Below are positions 1 through 8,721 of a stretch of DNA of 64,000 nt, one piece after another. Below the pieces are notes generated by a model that searched no databases, was not told where the DNA came from, and saw only the letters and a program-made list of their open reading frames with translations. The stretch is from the NCBI RefSeq assembly GCF_020907985.1, contig NZ_JAJJPA010000002.1, positions 124,001 to 188,000 on the forward strand. Reading direction: 5' to 3'. How positions within the stretch are numbered: position 1 is the first letter of the stretch; each line of letters begins with the position of its first letter. This DNA comes from Kitasatospora humi. Lineage in GTDB: Bacteria; Actinomycetota; Actinomycetes; Streptomycetales; Streptomycetaceae. A program made the translations under genes and the position numbers.

Positions 1-357
1 GTCAACCCCAAGCCGCTGCGCGACGGCCGGCTCCCGGTCGTGATCGGCGGCAACAGCGACACCGCACTGCGGCGCGCGGTCACGCTCGCCGACGGTTGGT
101 ACGGCTTCAACCTGTCCGTGGCCGACATCCCGGCGCGCATCGCCGTCCTCGCCCGGGAGTGCGCCCGCCACGGTCGCGACCTCGAGGAGCTCACGGTCGC
201 CGTCGCCCCGAGCGACGGCACCCCGGAGCACCTGCCCGGGCTGGCCGCGGCAGGCGTCACCGAACTCGTCGTCGTCGCTGCACCCCCGACCAGGCCCGAC
301 GAGGCGGCCAGGTGGGTCAAGCAACTCGCCTGGACATGGATCAGCTCGGGCACGTGA
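1..357 (+). CDS. C-terminal part of an LLM-class (F420-dependent) oxidoreductase, cut by window edge
   Basis: Open from base 1 and in frame to the TGA at 355-357, so the 5' end lies outside the window. The visible 118 residues contain PVVIGGNSDTALRRA and a LADGWYGFNL segment. These are typical of the C-terminal half of luciferase-like monooxygenase-fold enzymes that use F420 or FMN. The N-terminal cofactor-binding part is not visible, so substrate and cofactor cannot be stated. The last residues (WTWISSGT) show no unusual feature. Confidence 0.75.
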   Translation, partial: VNPKPLRDGRLPVVIGGNSDTALRRAVTLADGWYGFNLSVADIPARIAVLARECARHGRDLEELTVAVAPSDGTPEHLPGLAAAGVTELVVVAAPPTRPDEAARWVKQLAWTWISSGT

Positions 358-637
358 CAGCAGGTCGCGGAACAGCTGCGGAACAGTACCTGCCGTCCAC
401 GTCGACGCACGCCTGAAGCACCCGGTCGACGAAGCGGCGCACTGTGACCCTCACCGCCGGGGAGTGTCACGACCGGACCCATCGCGTCCGCGTCAAGACG
501 GACGGGCAGGACAGAGTCCGCCGAGATCAAGCCACTCCAAAGCCGAACGCCCTTGTGATCAAGGGAATTTGAGTTCGGTCTGCTACTCCTTGGACGGCCT
601 CGCGACAAGCCCACCATCGAGCAGAAAGGCACCCCCC

Positions 638-1186
638 ATGCCGCTCCGTCAGTCGCGGTCTGCCGCCCGTGCCGCCACGGCACTCGTGGCCGTGGCCCTG
701 GCAGCCGTCGTCGCCCCCGGCACCGCGACCGCCGCCGCCAAGGCGCCAGTGCTCAGCCTCACCACACGGGACCTCCACTCGGCCCCGGCGGCGGTGCACC
801 CGGCCACCTTCACCAACTGCACCATCAGCACCACGGGGAACATCGCCATCACTCCCGGGACCAGCATCGGCGAGGGCGTCAACCTCTGTTCCGGCAACTA
901 CGAGTTGGCGATGCAGACCGACGGCAACCTGGTGATCTACGGGCCCAGCGGTTCGGCGCTGTGGTACAGCGGCACGGTGAACTCCGGAACCACCGTGGCG
1001 GACGCGCAGACCGACGGCAACTTCGTCGTCTACTCGGGCAGCACCGCCCTGTGGAACTCGCGGACCGGCGGGAACCCCGGTGCCTACCCCTGCTTCCAGC
1101 CGGACGGCAACCTCGTGGTCTACCGGCCCAGCGGCACCGGCCAGTACACGTGCAATGGCAGCTCCCTCTGGGACAGCAACACCTGA
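638..1186 (+). CDS. Secreted B-lectin (mannose-binding GNA-type) domain protein
   Basis: 182 aa. Residues 1 to about 35 form a Sec-type signal peptide (basic start, Ala/Val-rich core, ATAAA-like cleavage region). The mature part holds three bulb-lectin repeats with the mannose-binding signature QxDxNxVxY: QTDGNLVIY, QTDGNFVVY and QPDGNLVVY. Cysteines flank the repeats and could form extracellular disulfides. The chosen ATG follows an AAAGG-like ribosome site at good spacing; the longer upstream reading frame lacks a signal peptide. The role is probably exported sugar binding (cell wall, polysaccharide or anti-competitor activity), which is inferred from the fold alone. A strong hairpin follows the stop. 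Confidence 0.85.
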   Translation: MPLRQSRSAARAATALVAVALAAVVAPGTATAAAKAPVLSLTTRDLHSAPAAVHPATFTNCTISTTGNIAITPGTSIGEGVNLCSGNYELAMQTDGNLVIYGPSGSALWYSGTVNSGTTVADAQTDGNFVVYSGSTALWNSRTGGNPGAYPCFQPDGNLVVYRPSGTGQYTCNGSSLWDSNT

Positions 1187-1195
1187 CCGGCCCGC

Positions 1196-1237
1196 CGGCA
1201 CCGCCGCCGTCCGATTCCCAGACGGCGGCGGTGCGGG
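1196..1237 (+). terminator. Strong hairpin terminator after the lectin gene
   Basis: CACCGCCGCCGTC at 1199-1211 pairs perfectly with GACGGCGGCGGTG at 1221-1233 around a short loop, starting about 12 bases after the lectin stop. There is no T-run, as is common for streptomycete terminators. Confidence 0.7.
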
Positions 1238-1483
1238 CTCCCGCCTTCGGGCTCCGCGAGCGTTGGTCTGACCGTCCAGGTGGAGCCCGGGTCCGAGCAG
1301 TTCATGAGTGTGTCGAGCGACTGCCGAGTCCCTGAACGCATTCGTTGCACACACCGTTCCCGGTCCGCCAGGAAGAAGCACCCCGGGCGCCATGGCGCAA
1401 TCTCCTGCAACGCGGGATGATGCAGGGGTCTCAGGTACCTGCGTGCCGGTGGCTCTCGCACGGCGCAGCAGTGTTGGGAGCCT

Positions 1484-3136
1484 ATGTGTCATGCTCGTCT
1501 CATGGATGTCGACGCCGAGCACGAGGTCATGCGGCCCGGAGGGACCGGTGACGGGGGAGTCTTCTCGTCGCGCCGGTACCTGGTTCGCCAGCAGCCGGCC
1601 GTCCGGAACGCGGCTGCCGATTCGGCGGTGTCCGCGGTTCAGGAGGTCCTGGCCGGCGTGCCGGGGTCGGTGACCTTTCTCCAGCCGGTCCTCGGCCCGG
1701 GCGGAGAGGTCGCGGATCTGCGCTTCGCGGCGGCCTCGCCCGACGCGGTGGACATCGGCGGCCGACGGGGTCGGGAGCTGATCGGGCTCGGGGTGCTCCA
1801 GACGTATCCCGGGGCGGCCGACAGTGAGCTGTGGCGGGGCTATCTGAAGGCCCTGGAGACCGGTGAGTGCTACGAGGGTGAGCTGGAGTACGAGGAGGTT
1901 GCGGCCGGCATCCCGCACCGCTCGCGCTACGGGGTGCGGGCGGTGCCGTGCCGCGGCGGCCTGGTCGTCTCCTGGACCCGTCTGGACACGGGTGAGCGTG
2001 AGCAGCGCCGTTTGGCGGTCATGCAGCGGCTGGCGGGGATGGGCTGGGCGGACTGGGACCTGGTTCGCGATGTGATCACCTGGTCGGAGGAGGTCTACAC
2101 GATCTTCGACCGTGATCCGGCTCAGGGGCCGATGACCCTGGAGGAACTGCCTTCGCACGTCCCGGCCGAGGACCTTCCGGCGCTCGGCGGGGCTGTTCAT
2201 CAGCTGTTGGGCGACGGTCAGCCGATCGATCACACCTTCCGGATCACTACTCCGGGCGGACAGGTGCGGCACGTGCGGATCGTCGCGGAGGCCGAACTCG
2301 ACGCGCACGCCGATCCGGTGGAGGTCCACGGCTTCTTCCAGAACCTGACCGCACTCAAGCACGCGGAACAGCAGCTCCTCGACCACCAGCAGGAGGTGCT
2401 CGCCCAGCAGAGCCAGTTGGCCGCCGAACGCCAGTTGGCCGCCCGTCTCCAGGAGACCCTCCTGCCGGTGTCCCGCCAGACCCGGCTCTTGGCGGGCCTG
2501 ACCGTCGACGTCGCCTACCAGCCCCTGCAGGAAGGCCTCAGCCTCGGCGGCGACTGGTATAGCGCCATCGAACTGCCCGACAACGACGCGCTGTTCGTCG
2601 TCGGCGACGTCGCCGGCCACGGGCTGGACGCAGTGGCCACCATGGCGCTGCTGCGCTTCACCGGCAAGGGCATGGCCATCACCGGCACGCCGCTGCCCGC
2701 CATCCTGACCCGTCTCAACACCCTGCTGCTGCACACGCCGGACCAGGGCTTCGAGACCGCGACCATGATCATGGCCCGCTACGACCCGGCCGCTTCCCGG
2801 CTGACCTGGGTCCAAGCCGGGCACCTTCCGCCGCTGCTAGTGCGCGACGGCCGGGCCCGCTTCCTACCGGCCCCCGCGGGCACGCTGCTGGGAGCCACCA
2901 CGGACGCGCACTACGAGGCGTCCACCCTCGACCTGCTGCCCGGGGACCACCTGTTCCTCTACACGGACGGGCTGGTCGAGACCCCGGGCGAGACCCTCGA
3001 CGAGGGGCTGGCCCGTCTGGCGCGCAGCGCCCCGATCCACGTGGGCGATCGGCGCTGCGTCGACGCTCTCGTGCGGGCGCTCGTCGGACCGCAGGCGCGC
3101 CGCGACGACATCTGCGCCCTGCACATCGCCCGCTGA
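1484..3136 (+). CDS. PAS domain-PP2C (SpoIIE/RsbU type) serine phosphatase
   Basis: 550 aa. The N-terminal half holds a degenerate and then a clear PAS-like sensor (region with RLAGMGWADWDL and ITWSEEVYTIFDRDP, about residues 185-300). A short Gln-rich helical linker (LLDHQQEVLAQQSQLAAERQ) leads to a SpoIIE phosphatase domain. Metal-binding acidic motifs are present: GGDWYSA, VGDVAGHG and the terminal RRDDICAL. Such proteins dephosphorylate anti-sigma-factor antagonists in partner-switching cascades. No kinase or antagonist gene is adjacent, so the target is unknown. The start is uncertain: ATG 1484 has GGGAG too close, and ATG 1502 is an alternative. Confidence 0.85.
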   Translation: MCHARLMDVDAEHEVMRPGGTGDGGVFSSRRYLVRQQPAVRNAAADSAVSAVQEVLAGVPGSVTFLQPVLGPGGEVADLRFAAASPDAVDIGGRRGRELIGLGVLQTYPGAADSELWRGYLKALETGECYEGELEYEEVAAGIPHRSRYGVRAVPCRGGLVVSWTRLDTGEREQRRLAVMQRLAGMGWADWDLVRDVITWSEEVYTIFDRDPAQGPMTLEELPSHVPAEDLPALGGAVHQLLGDGQPIDHTFRITTPGGQVRHVRIVAEAELDAHADPVEVHGFFQNLTALKHAEQQLLDHQQEVLAQQSQLAAERQLAARLQETLLPVSRQTRLLAGLTVDVAYQPLQEGLSLGGDWYSAIELPDNDALFVVGDVAGHGLDAVATMALLRFTGKGMAITGTPLPAILTRLNTLLLHTPDQGFETATMIMARYDPAASRLTWVQAGHLPPLLVRDGRARFLPAPAGTLLGATTDAHYEASTLDLLPGDHLFLYTDGLVETPGETLDEGLARLARSAPIHVGDRRCVDALVRALVGPQARRDDICALHIAR

Positions 3137-3293
3137 CCGCATGTAGGTCGCGGCGGCCGCACCTCGCGCACCACGTCGACTCCTGATCGAACGGATCACG
3201 CCGCGAACGGTCGCCCGGCGCCGCACCGCATGGGGGCCACCCGCCGACGGCTGACCGGTGTGAAGGAGCAGGTGGTGGGCTCGGTGGACGAGG

Positions 3294-4190
3294 TCATGAA
3301 CCCTCCGGACCCTCCGTGAACGCGGTGGCGTGGTCAGCGGCCCACTGGCGGAACGTTCGCGGCGCCGTCCCGAGGATGTCGGCCACCGTACTGGTGACGT
3401 ACGCGGGCTGTCCGACCGCACTGCTCCACGCGGCGAGCAGCATGTCGACGACAGGGCTGGGCGCCCTGCCCTTCGACAGGCTCCGGAACTCGTCCGGTGT
3501 CATCTCCTCGAACGCGATCCGTCGCCTCAGGGCGTCACCGATGATGCCCACCTGCGCGGCGTGGGTCAGCGATTCGGGGCCCGTGAGGACGTAATCACCT
3601 CCGACGTGCCCGTCCTGATGGAGCGTCCGTGCCGCGACGGCTGCGACGTCGCGGTCGTCGACCGGTGCCGTCTCGGCGGCGCCGTAGGGCCACCGGACGA
3701 GCTCACCCTTCCGGATCGCGGGCGCCCACCAGGCCAGCGAGTTCGACGCGAGCATCCCCGGCCTGATGATCGTCGACTGGAGTGCGTTGGCTGCGATGAG
3801 CCGCTCGATGTCGGCGTGCAGCACCGCCATGGGGTTGGGCTGCTGGAAGAAAGGGTGCGGCGTCTGGTGCGGGGAGGAGAGGAAGACGACCCGCCGCACG
3901 TGGGCTGCCAGCCGCTCCACGACCGCCGCGGCGGTCTCAGGCGGTGCGGTCCACACGAGGAAGACCGCACCGGCGCCGTTCAATGCCGGGTCGAGCGATT
4001 CCGGCACGGTGAGGTCGCCGGTGAAGACCTCGACCTCCGCCGGCAGCATCGCCGCCGCCTCGGGGCGGCGGACGAGGGCGCGGACCGGCACGCCCGCGTC
4101 GAGGAGTTGGTCGTGGACGACGCGGCCGATCCGGCCCGTCACCCCGGTCACGAGCACGGGAGGAATGTCTGTCTGACTCATGCCGCCCAT
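3294..4190 (-). CDS. NmrA-like NAD(P)-binding reductase (atypical SDR)
   Basis: 298 aa. The N-terminal Rossmann motif VTGVTGRIGRVV (about residues 13-24) binds NAD(P). There is no YxxxK catalytic pair in the usual place, as in the NmrA/SDR_a5 group of redox sensors and quinone reductases. The IIRPGMLASNSL segment and the C-terminal substrate domain fit this family. The start could be either Met in MGGMSQTD. It is divergently transcribed from the TetR gene at 4245 across a 54-bp gap holding a repeated operator-like motif, so the TetR protein probably controls it. Confidence 0.8.
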   Translation of the reverse strand: MGGMSQTDIPPVLVTGVTGRIGRVVHDQLLDAGVPVRALVRRPEAAAMLPAEVEVFTGDLTVPESLDPALNGAGAVFLVWTAPPETAAAVVERLAAHVRRVVFLSSPHQTPHPFFQQPNPMAVLHADIERLIAANALQSTIIRPGMLASNSLAWWAPAIRKGELVRWPYGAAETAPVDDRDVAAVAARTLHQDGHVGGDYVLTGPESLTHAAQVGIIGDALRRRIAFEEMTPDEFRSLSKGRAPSPVVDMLLAAWSSAVGQPAYVTSTVADILGTAPRTFRQWAADHATAFTEGPEGS

Positions 4191-4199
4191 GAAAACGTT

Positions 4200-4225
4200 A
4201 CTCGGTTAAAAACGCAACTCAGTTA
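4200..4225. promoter_or_regulatory. Candidate TetR operator (direct repeat ACTCRGTTA)
   Basis: ACTCGGTTA at 4200-4208 and ACTCAGTTA at 4217-4225 repeat with a 17-bp period in the short gap between the divergent NmrA-like and TetR genes. Position and repetition fit an operator controlling both. No protein-DNA data are visible. Confidence 0.5.
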
Positions 4226-4244
4226 TGAATGTTACAGTGGTCAG

Positions 4245-4841
4245 ATGAGCGAGCCGACGGGACTGCGAGCCCGCAAGAAGGAGCGGACGCGCGACGCCAT
4301 CGCCGATTCGGCCGTATCGCTGTTCCTGGCGCACGGCTTCGACCGCGTCTCGGTCAACGACATCGCCGCGGCCGCCGAAATCTCCAAGCCGACCCTCTTT
4401 CGGTACTTCCCCACCAAGGAAGACCTGGTCCTTCACCGGTTCGCCGACCACCAGGGCGAGGCGGCACGCGTCGTGCGTGACCGCGAGTCCGGCATCAAGC
4501 CGCTGACGGCGCTGCACCGGCACTTCCGGGCCGCCCTCGACCGCCACGACCCCGTCACCGGCCTCAACGACCACCCCGAGGTGGTGGCGTTCCATCGGCT
4601 GGTGTTCACCACGCCGAGCTTGGCGGGACGGCTCACGCGCTACCAGCTCGAGGACGAAGAGGCACTGGCGGACGCTCTCGGCGAAGGCATTCAGGCCCGC
4701 CTGCGAGCCGCCCAGGTCCTTGCCGTCCAACGGGTTCTCGCCCGGACCAACTGGCAGAAGATCGCCGACGGTCGAACCGCCCGCGACGTCCACCCCGAGG
4801 CCGTAGCCGACGCCGACCAGGCATTCGACCAACTGCGGTAA
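4245..4841 (+). CDS. TetR/AcrR-family transcriptional regulator
   Basis: 198 aa. The N-terminal TetR DNA-binding domain is clear: RKKERTRDAIADSAVSLFLAHGF, then VNDIAAAAEISKPTLFRYFPTKEDL (helix-turn-helix about residues 33-57). The C-terminal ligand domain is unspecific. The ATG at 4245 places the helix-turn-helix at the usual distance from the N-terminus. Divergent orientation to the NmrA-like reductase suggests local repression, relieved by a small molecule. Confidence 0.9.
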   Translation: MSEPTGLRARKKERTRDAIADSAVSLFLAHGFDRVSVNDIAAAAEISKPTLFRYFPTKEDLVLHRFADHQGEAARVVRDRESGIKPLTALHRHFRAALDRHDPVTGLNDHPEVVAFHRLVFTTPSLAGRLTRYQLEDEEALADALGEGIQARLRAAQVLAVQRVLARTNWQKIADGRTARDVHPEAVADADQAFDQLR

Positions 4842-4958
4842 CAGGCGACGACGCGCCCGCTTGAACGATGCCCCGCGGCCTTCAGCGCGCGCGTTTGCCG
4901 GCGGGGGACGTGCGTCTGGCGGGCCTGGTGCCGGGCGCGCGTGTCACGGCTTGGTTGC

Positions 4959-5459
4959 TCAGACCTGTGCCATGCCGCCGTCGGCGAAGAGTTCGACGCC
5001 GGTGATGAAGCCGGAGGCGTCGCCGGCCAGGAAGGCGGCTGCCTTGCCCATCTCGCGGGGGTCGGCGATCCGGCCGGTGGGGTTGCCCTCGCCCATCTTC
5101 CGGACCGCGGCGGGGACGGCGTCGACGCCCTGCGCCATGGCCAGGGCGCTGCGCAAGGACTCGGTGTCCACGGCGCCGGGGCTGAGGACGTTCATGCGGA
5201 TGCCGGAGCCCTTGATGTCCTGGATCCAGGACCGGATGAAGGCGCGCACCGCGGCCTTGGAACCGCCGTACAGCCCCATGCCGGCCGGCGGCTGGATGGA
5301 CGCGGTCGACCCGATGATGACGACCGTGCCGCCGGGCGGCAGCAGCGCGATCGCCGGTTGGACGGTGAACAGGACGCCCTTCGCGTTGACGTTGAAGGTC
5401 CGGTCGAACTGCTCCTCGGTGATCGCGCCGAGCGCGGCGTGGGCGCCGACCGGCGTCGC
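4959..5459 (-). pseudogene. SDR oxidoreductase, N-terminus lost
   Basis: The reading frame gives the C-terminal two thirds of a classical SDR: FNVNAKGVLFTVQ, then IGSTASIQ and YGGSKAAVRAF (the catalytic Ser-Tyr-Lys), then a typical tail with GELFADGGMAQV-like residues. The N-terminal TGxxxGIG cofactor motif and the NNAG motif are missing. Homology stops near 5455, and the frame runs on into unrelated sequence. I infer a deletion that removed the 5' part, so the product should be inactive. On the plus strand, bases up to the TGA at 5545-5547 encode a helical tail (EEREQAERLLDLMDGLRYG). That may be the end of a second truncated gene at the same breakpoint. Confidence 0.75.
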
Positions 5460-5645
5460 CCTCGCCTCAGGGAAACCCGAGGAGCGCGAGCAGGCCGAAC
5501 GCCTCCTCGACCTCATGGACGGACTCAGGTACGGCACAACGGACTGATGTCGACCCGGAAGTGTCGGCAAACGGCGCGCTTGAGCGCACCGCCGTCCGCC
5601 GGCACTCGCGCCCGAAGTTCGACCTTGGCGTCCGGTCCCCTGGCG

Positions 5646-5682
5646 TAGACAGTGTCTATCGCCAGCTGGTAGACACTGTCTA
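5646..5682. promoter_or_regulatory. Perfect inverted-repeat operator overlapping a TetR start codon
   Basis: TAGACAGTGTCTA at 5646-5658 and its exact reverse complement TAGACACTGTCTA at 5670-5682 are separated by 11 bases. Each arm is itself nearly palindromic. The final A is the first base of the ATG of the following TetR gene. Autoregulation by a TetR dimer pair is the simplest reading. Confidence 0.75.
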
Positions 5683-6335
5683 TGGATCCTGAGAGCTCCC
5701 TTCGGGAGCGGTTGATCGACGTCGGAGTGGACCTCGTGACGACCGAGGGCCCCGCGTCGCTGGGGCTGCGCGAGATCGCCCGCCGGGCGGGGGTGTCGCA
5801 CGGGGCGCCTCGCCGGTACTTCCCCACGCACCACGCCCTGCTGTCGTCGATCGCCCGGCGCGGCTTCGAAGAGCTCGAAGCCCGGTTCGTGGCCGCCATC
5901 GCCGGCGCCACGTCGCCACGGGCCCAGTTGCAGGGCGCCGCCCGGGCGTACGTCGGGTACGCACTCGAGTGCCGCGGCATGTTCGAGCTGATGTTCCGTC
6001 ACGATCTGCTCGACAGCGAGCAACACGCCGCGGGCGAGCGACGGTTGCGGGAGTCGACCGTCCCGCTGTTCGAGCGCATCGTCGTCCTCGTCGCCCGGTG
6101 CCGGGCGGAGCAGGGCGCCGCGCAGCAGTCCCGGCCGGACGCGGCCGTGCCGCCGCCTGCCGTGGCGGCTGCCGCCTTGTGGGCGAACCTGCACGGCACC
6201 GCCCAGCTGTGGGCGTGGGGCAGCCTGCAGCTCGCCCTCGACGCCGCGCCACCGGCCGGCGCCACCGGCGGCGACCAACTCGACCAACTCGTCGCAGCGG
6301 TGCTGGACGCTCACCTCGGTCCGGTGAACTCGTGA
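5682..6335 (+). CDS. TetR-family regulator, probably leaderless and autoregulated
   Basis: 217 aa. The TetR helix-turn-helix is at about residues 25-50 (LGLREIARRAGVSHGAPRRYFPTHHALL). A ligand domain of the WHG/TetR_C type follows. The ATG at 5682 begins immediately inside the operator repeat, and no ribosome-binding site is visible before it, so the mRNA may be leaderless. Its stop overlaps the GTG of the following MFS gene by 4 bases (GTGA), so the two form one unit. This is a typical regulator-plus-exporter pair, although the exporter is now broken. Confidence 0.88.
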   Translation: MDPESSLRERLIDVGVDLVTTEGPASLGLREIARRAGVSHGAPRRYFPTHHALLSSIARRGFEELEARFVAAIAGATSPRAQLQGAARAYVGYALECRGMFELMFRHDLLDSEQHAAGERRLRESTVPLFERIVVLVARCRAEQGAAQQSRPDAAVPPPAVAAAALWANLHGTAQLWAWGSLQLALDAAPPAGATGGDQLDQLVAAVLDAHLGPVNS

Positions 6336-7623
6336 CCGCAAGGATGCGACGGCACGCGGCACTTCTCGTCAGCGCGGCCGGCGCGATGCTCGTCGCGCTG
6401 GACGGCACGGTCCTGCTGGTGGCGCAGCCCAGCCTCCAACGCGACCTCGGCGCGAGCATGTCGCAGATCCAGTGGACGAGCACCGGCTACCTGGTCGCGG
6501 TGGCCTCGCTGCTCGTCATCGCCGGACGCCTCGGAGACCGGTACGGGCACCTGCGGCTGCTGTTCGTCGGCGTCCTCGGATTCGGGGCCACCTCGGCCGG
6601 TATCGCGCTCGCACCGTCGGTCGACTGGGTGATCGGCCTGCGCACCGCACAGGGCTCCTTCGGTGCGCTGCTCCAACCCGCGACCCTGGCGCTGCTCAGG
6701 TTGACGTACCCGGCTGACCGCCTCGGTACGCCGGTGGCCATCCGTACCAGCGCGATCGGGGTGGCCGCGGGGGCCGGCCCGGTCCTCGGCGGTGTCCTCG
6801 TCTCGCATCTGGGCTGGCGTGCCGTGTTCTGGATCAACGCCCCCCTCGCGCTCCTGATCGCCGCGCTCACCTTCGCCGTCCGGCCGCCCGCGCCCGAACG
6901 GACCGGCTCGTCGCGACTCGACCTGACCGGCGCGGCCCTGCTCGCGGCCGCACTCGCGGTCCTGGTCCGCACCCTGGCCGGCGTACCGGCCCACGGCTGG
7001 GCCGGTCCGCCCACACTGCTCGGACTCGTCGCCGCCACGGGCCTCGGGGTGGCGCTCGCCGTGCACGAACGCCGCGCCGCGCACCCGATCGTGCCGCCCG
7101 CCGTGGCGCGGTCCGTGCCGGTGACGGCCTCGATGGCGATCCTCCTGGTCGCCACCGCCGGCCTGTACGGCGCGTTGTTCACCGCCACCTTCTACCTCCA
7201 GAACGTGCTCCGCCTCGACGCGTTCTCCAGCGGCCTGCGCGTCCTGCCGCTGACCGCGTTCATGGTCCTCGGCGCACCTGCCGCCGGCACGTCGCCACCG
7301 TCATGGTCACCGCCACCGGGACCGTCGTCGGTGACGCGCCACCCGCCTACGCCGGGGTGGTGGGTGGGATCAAGCAGACCGCCATGAACATCGGCCCGAC
7401 CCTCGGCATCGCCGTCGCCGCCAGCGCGACCGGGGCGTTCGCCGTCGGGCTCCCGGCAACGCCGGCCCCGGCGATGGGTCCCACCCTGCTGTCCCTGGCC
7501 GCCCTCACCGCCCTCGGCCTGCCGCTGGCGGCCTGGCTGCCCGATGCGCGGCCGGCCGGGCAGAGCCCGTCGCGACCGCCCCGGCCGACGGCCACGCACG
7601 ACACGGAGAAGCAGGCGACATGA
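6332..7623 (+). pseudogene. MFS (DHA2-like) drug exporter with internal deletion and frame change
   Basis: The GTG at 6332 opens a frame encoding the first ten or so membrane segments of a 14-helix MFS exporter: the ALDGTVLLVAQPSLQ motif, the motif A region GRLGDRYGHLR, and a GAGPVLGG motif C-like segment. It stays convincing to about 7285 (LPLTAFMVLGAPAAG) and then becomes unrelated sequence ending at 7387. The last two helices appear in another frame from 7303 (GDAPPAYAGVVGGIKQTAMN and a C-terminal tail to 7623). Roughly 100 residues that should lie between the two parts are absent. The gene is therefore broken by deletion plus frame shift. Confidence 0.8.
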
Positions 7624-7775
7624 ACCCCGACCCCACAGTCGACGACAGCACCGATGACGTCGCCCAGGCCGACGACTTCGACACCTCGGAGATGATGCGC
7701 CAGGTGTTCCTGCGCGCACTGTCCAGTCCTCCGCGGGACCACCGGCAACCGGCGCCAGGTACGACCGGCCGCTGA
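7620..7775 (+). CDS. Small acidic hypothetical ORF coupled to the MFS remnant
   Basis: 51 aa beginning MNPDPTVDDSTDDVAQAD and ending at TGA 7773-7775. The ATG overlaps the MFS stop as ATGA, which suggests translational coupling. The first half is very acidic; the centre reads MMRQVFLRALSS. I recognise no family. It could be a small accessory protein or precursor-like peptide, or simply a chance frame. Confidence 0.35.
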   Translation: MNPDPTVDDSTDDVAQADDFDTSEMMRQVFLRALSSPPRDHRQPAPGTTGR

Positions 7776-7825
7776 TCCAAGGAGTTCCTGAGGGGATCGG
7801 CGAATCCGCTCTTCGCACATGCGGG

Positions 7826-7993
7826 TCAGGCTTGGCCGTGGACCACCTGACTCGGTGCGACGGTGCGGTCCAGCGCCGTCAAACAGGTGTGGCGGGCGGC
7901 GAGTTCGGCTTCGAGCCGGGGCAGCTCCTCAAGCGAGCGCAGCCAGAGGGTGATCAGCAGGTTGGCAGTGCCGGCGATGGTGGCGACGGAGCC
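7826..7993 (-). pseudogene. C-terminal fragment of an Lrp/AsnC-family regulator
   Basis: The minus-strand frame encodes AGTANLLITLWLRSLEELPR and then LEAELAARHTCLTALDRTVA before the stop. This matches the last part of an AsnC ligand-binding (RAM) domain. No helix-turn-helix is present, and upstream of about 7993 the frame runs into the hydrogenase protease gene. This is a remnant, perhaps left by the event that placed the hydrogenase locus here. Confidence 0.65.
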
Positions 7994-7997
7994 ACAG

Positions 7998-8543
7998 TCA
8001 GTCTCGCCCCGGGTGTTGCGACCGGCACGTCGACGACGAGCCGAGCAGCGTATTCCGCGAGCGGTGCGACGCGAGATCTTTCGCGATCCGCACGACGAGT
8101 GGTTCCACGGCGGCGGCGACCGGGGCCGACAGTCCGGTGCCCAGGCCGCTGTCGGCTCCTTCGACGGCGTAGACGACCAGCTGCCCTGGCAGGCGGTCCA
8201 GTTCGCGGGCGAGTTCGACGGCTTCGCCGAGCCCCAGGCCGTGGGAGCTCGTCGTGCCGCCGGACCGGGGCAGCAGCTCGGTGTCGAGCTCCAGGCGGTG
8301 GACGCGGCCGGGGTGGCCGGGGTGGGCGTGGGCCGCGTCCACCACGATGGCCAGGTCGGCGCACGCCCACAGGCTGAGGAGCCGGGCGGGGTCGCCGTCG
8401 CAGAGGCGTAGCAGCGGGCTGCCCGGGAGCGGCTGCCGCGCGGCTCGTTCGGCCAGCCGGGCGACGACCGCCCAGCCCACACCGTCATCGCGCCGGAACT
8501 CGTTCCCGACACCGATGACGACGATCCGCGGAGCGACGCCCAT
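7998..8543 (-). CDS. [NiFe] hydrogenase maturation protease (HybD/HyaD/HycI family)
   Basis: 181 aa. It begins with the family signature IVVIGVGNEFRRDDGVGWAV (residues 6-25), with the Asp needed for binding nickel in the precursor. A second acidic motif follows (AIVVDAAHA), then the SSHGLGL segment. These endopeptidases cut the C-terminal tail of the hydrogenase large subunit after nickel insertion. The large subunit at 11947 still carries such a tail. The gene is divergent from the hydrogenase operon and shares its 178-bp upstream region. The last 30 residues or so (basic, Ser-rich) look atypical and may reflect a shifted 3' end next to the Lrp remnant. Confidence 0.88.
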   Translation of the reverse strand: MGVAPRIVVIGVGNEFRRDDGVGWAVVARLAERAARQPLPGSPLLRLCDGDPARLLSLWACADLAIVVDAAHAHPGHPGRVHRLELDTELLPRSGGTTSSHGLGLGEAVELARELDRLPGQLVVYAVEGADSGLGTGLSAPVAAAVEPLVVRIAKDLASHRSRNTLLGSSSTCRSQHPGRD

Positions 8544-8721
8544 GGTGCCCCTCCCTTCCCCGCTGATTGCGCCGGCCGACCCGGTGGGCCTTCTTGCTGC
8601 TCGCACGAGGGGAGGGACTGAGCCACCTGGCCCACACCCCCGACCGTCGGCGGACGCCCAGCTGTCGGTCCTGCCGATACTGAGCCGGAGAGCACCAGCA
8701 TCGGCGTACGGAGGTCGGCGG

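Noticed and set aside
527..2824. 765-codon open frame on the minus strand
   Set aside because: Antisense to the lectin and SpoIIE phosphatase genes. Composition (HRPH, GQRP runs) is that of a GC-skewed shadow frame and no family is recognisable.
8544..8721. Strong OsdR box in the hydrogenase promoter
   Set aside because: GAGGGACTGAGCCACC and GGCCGACCCGGTGGGCC are only partly similar to the locus motif, so no site is annotated.
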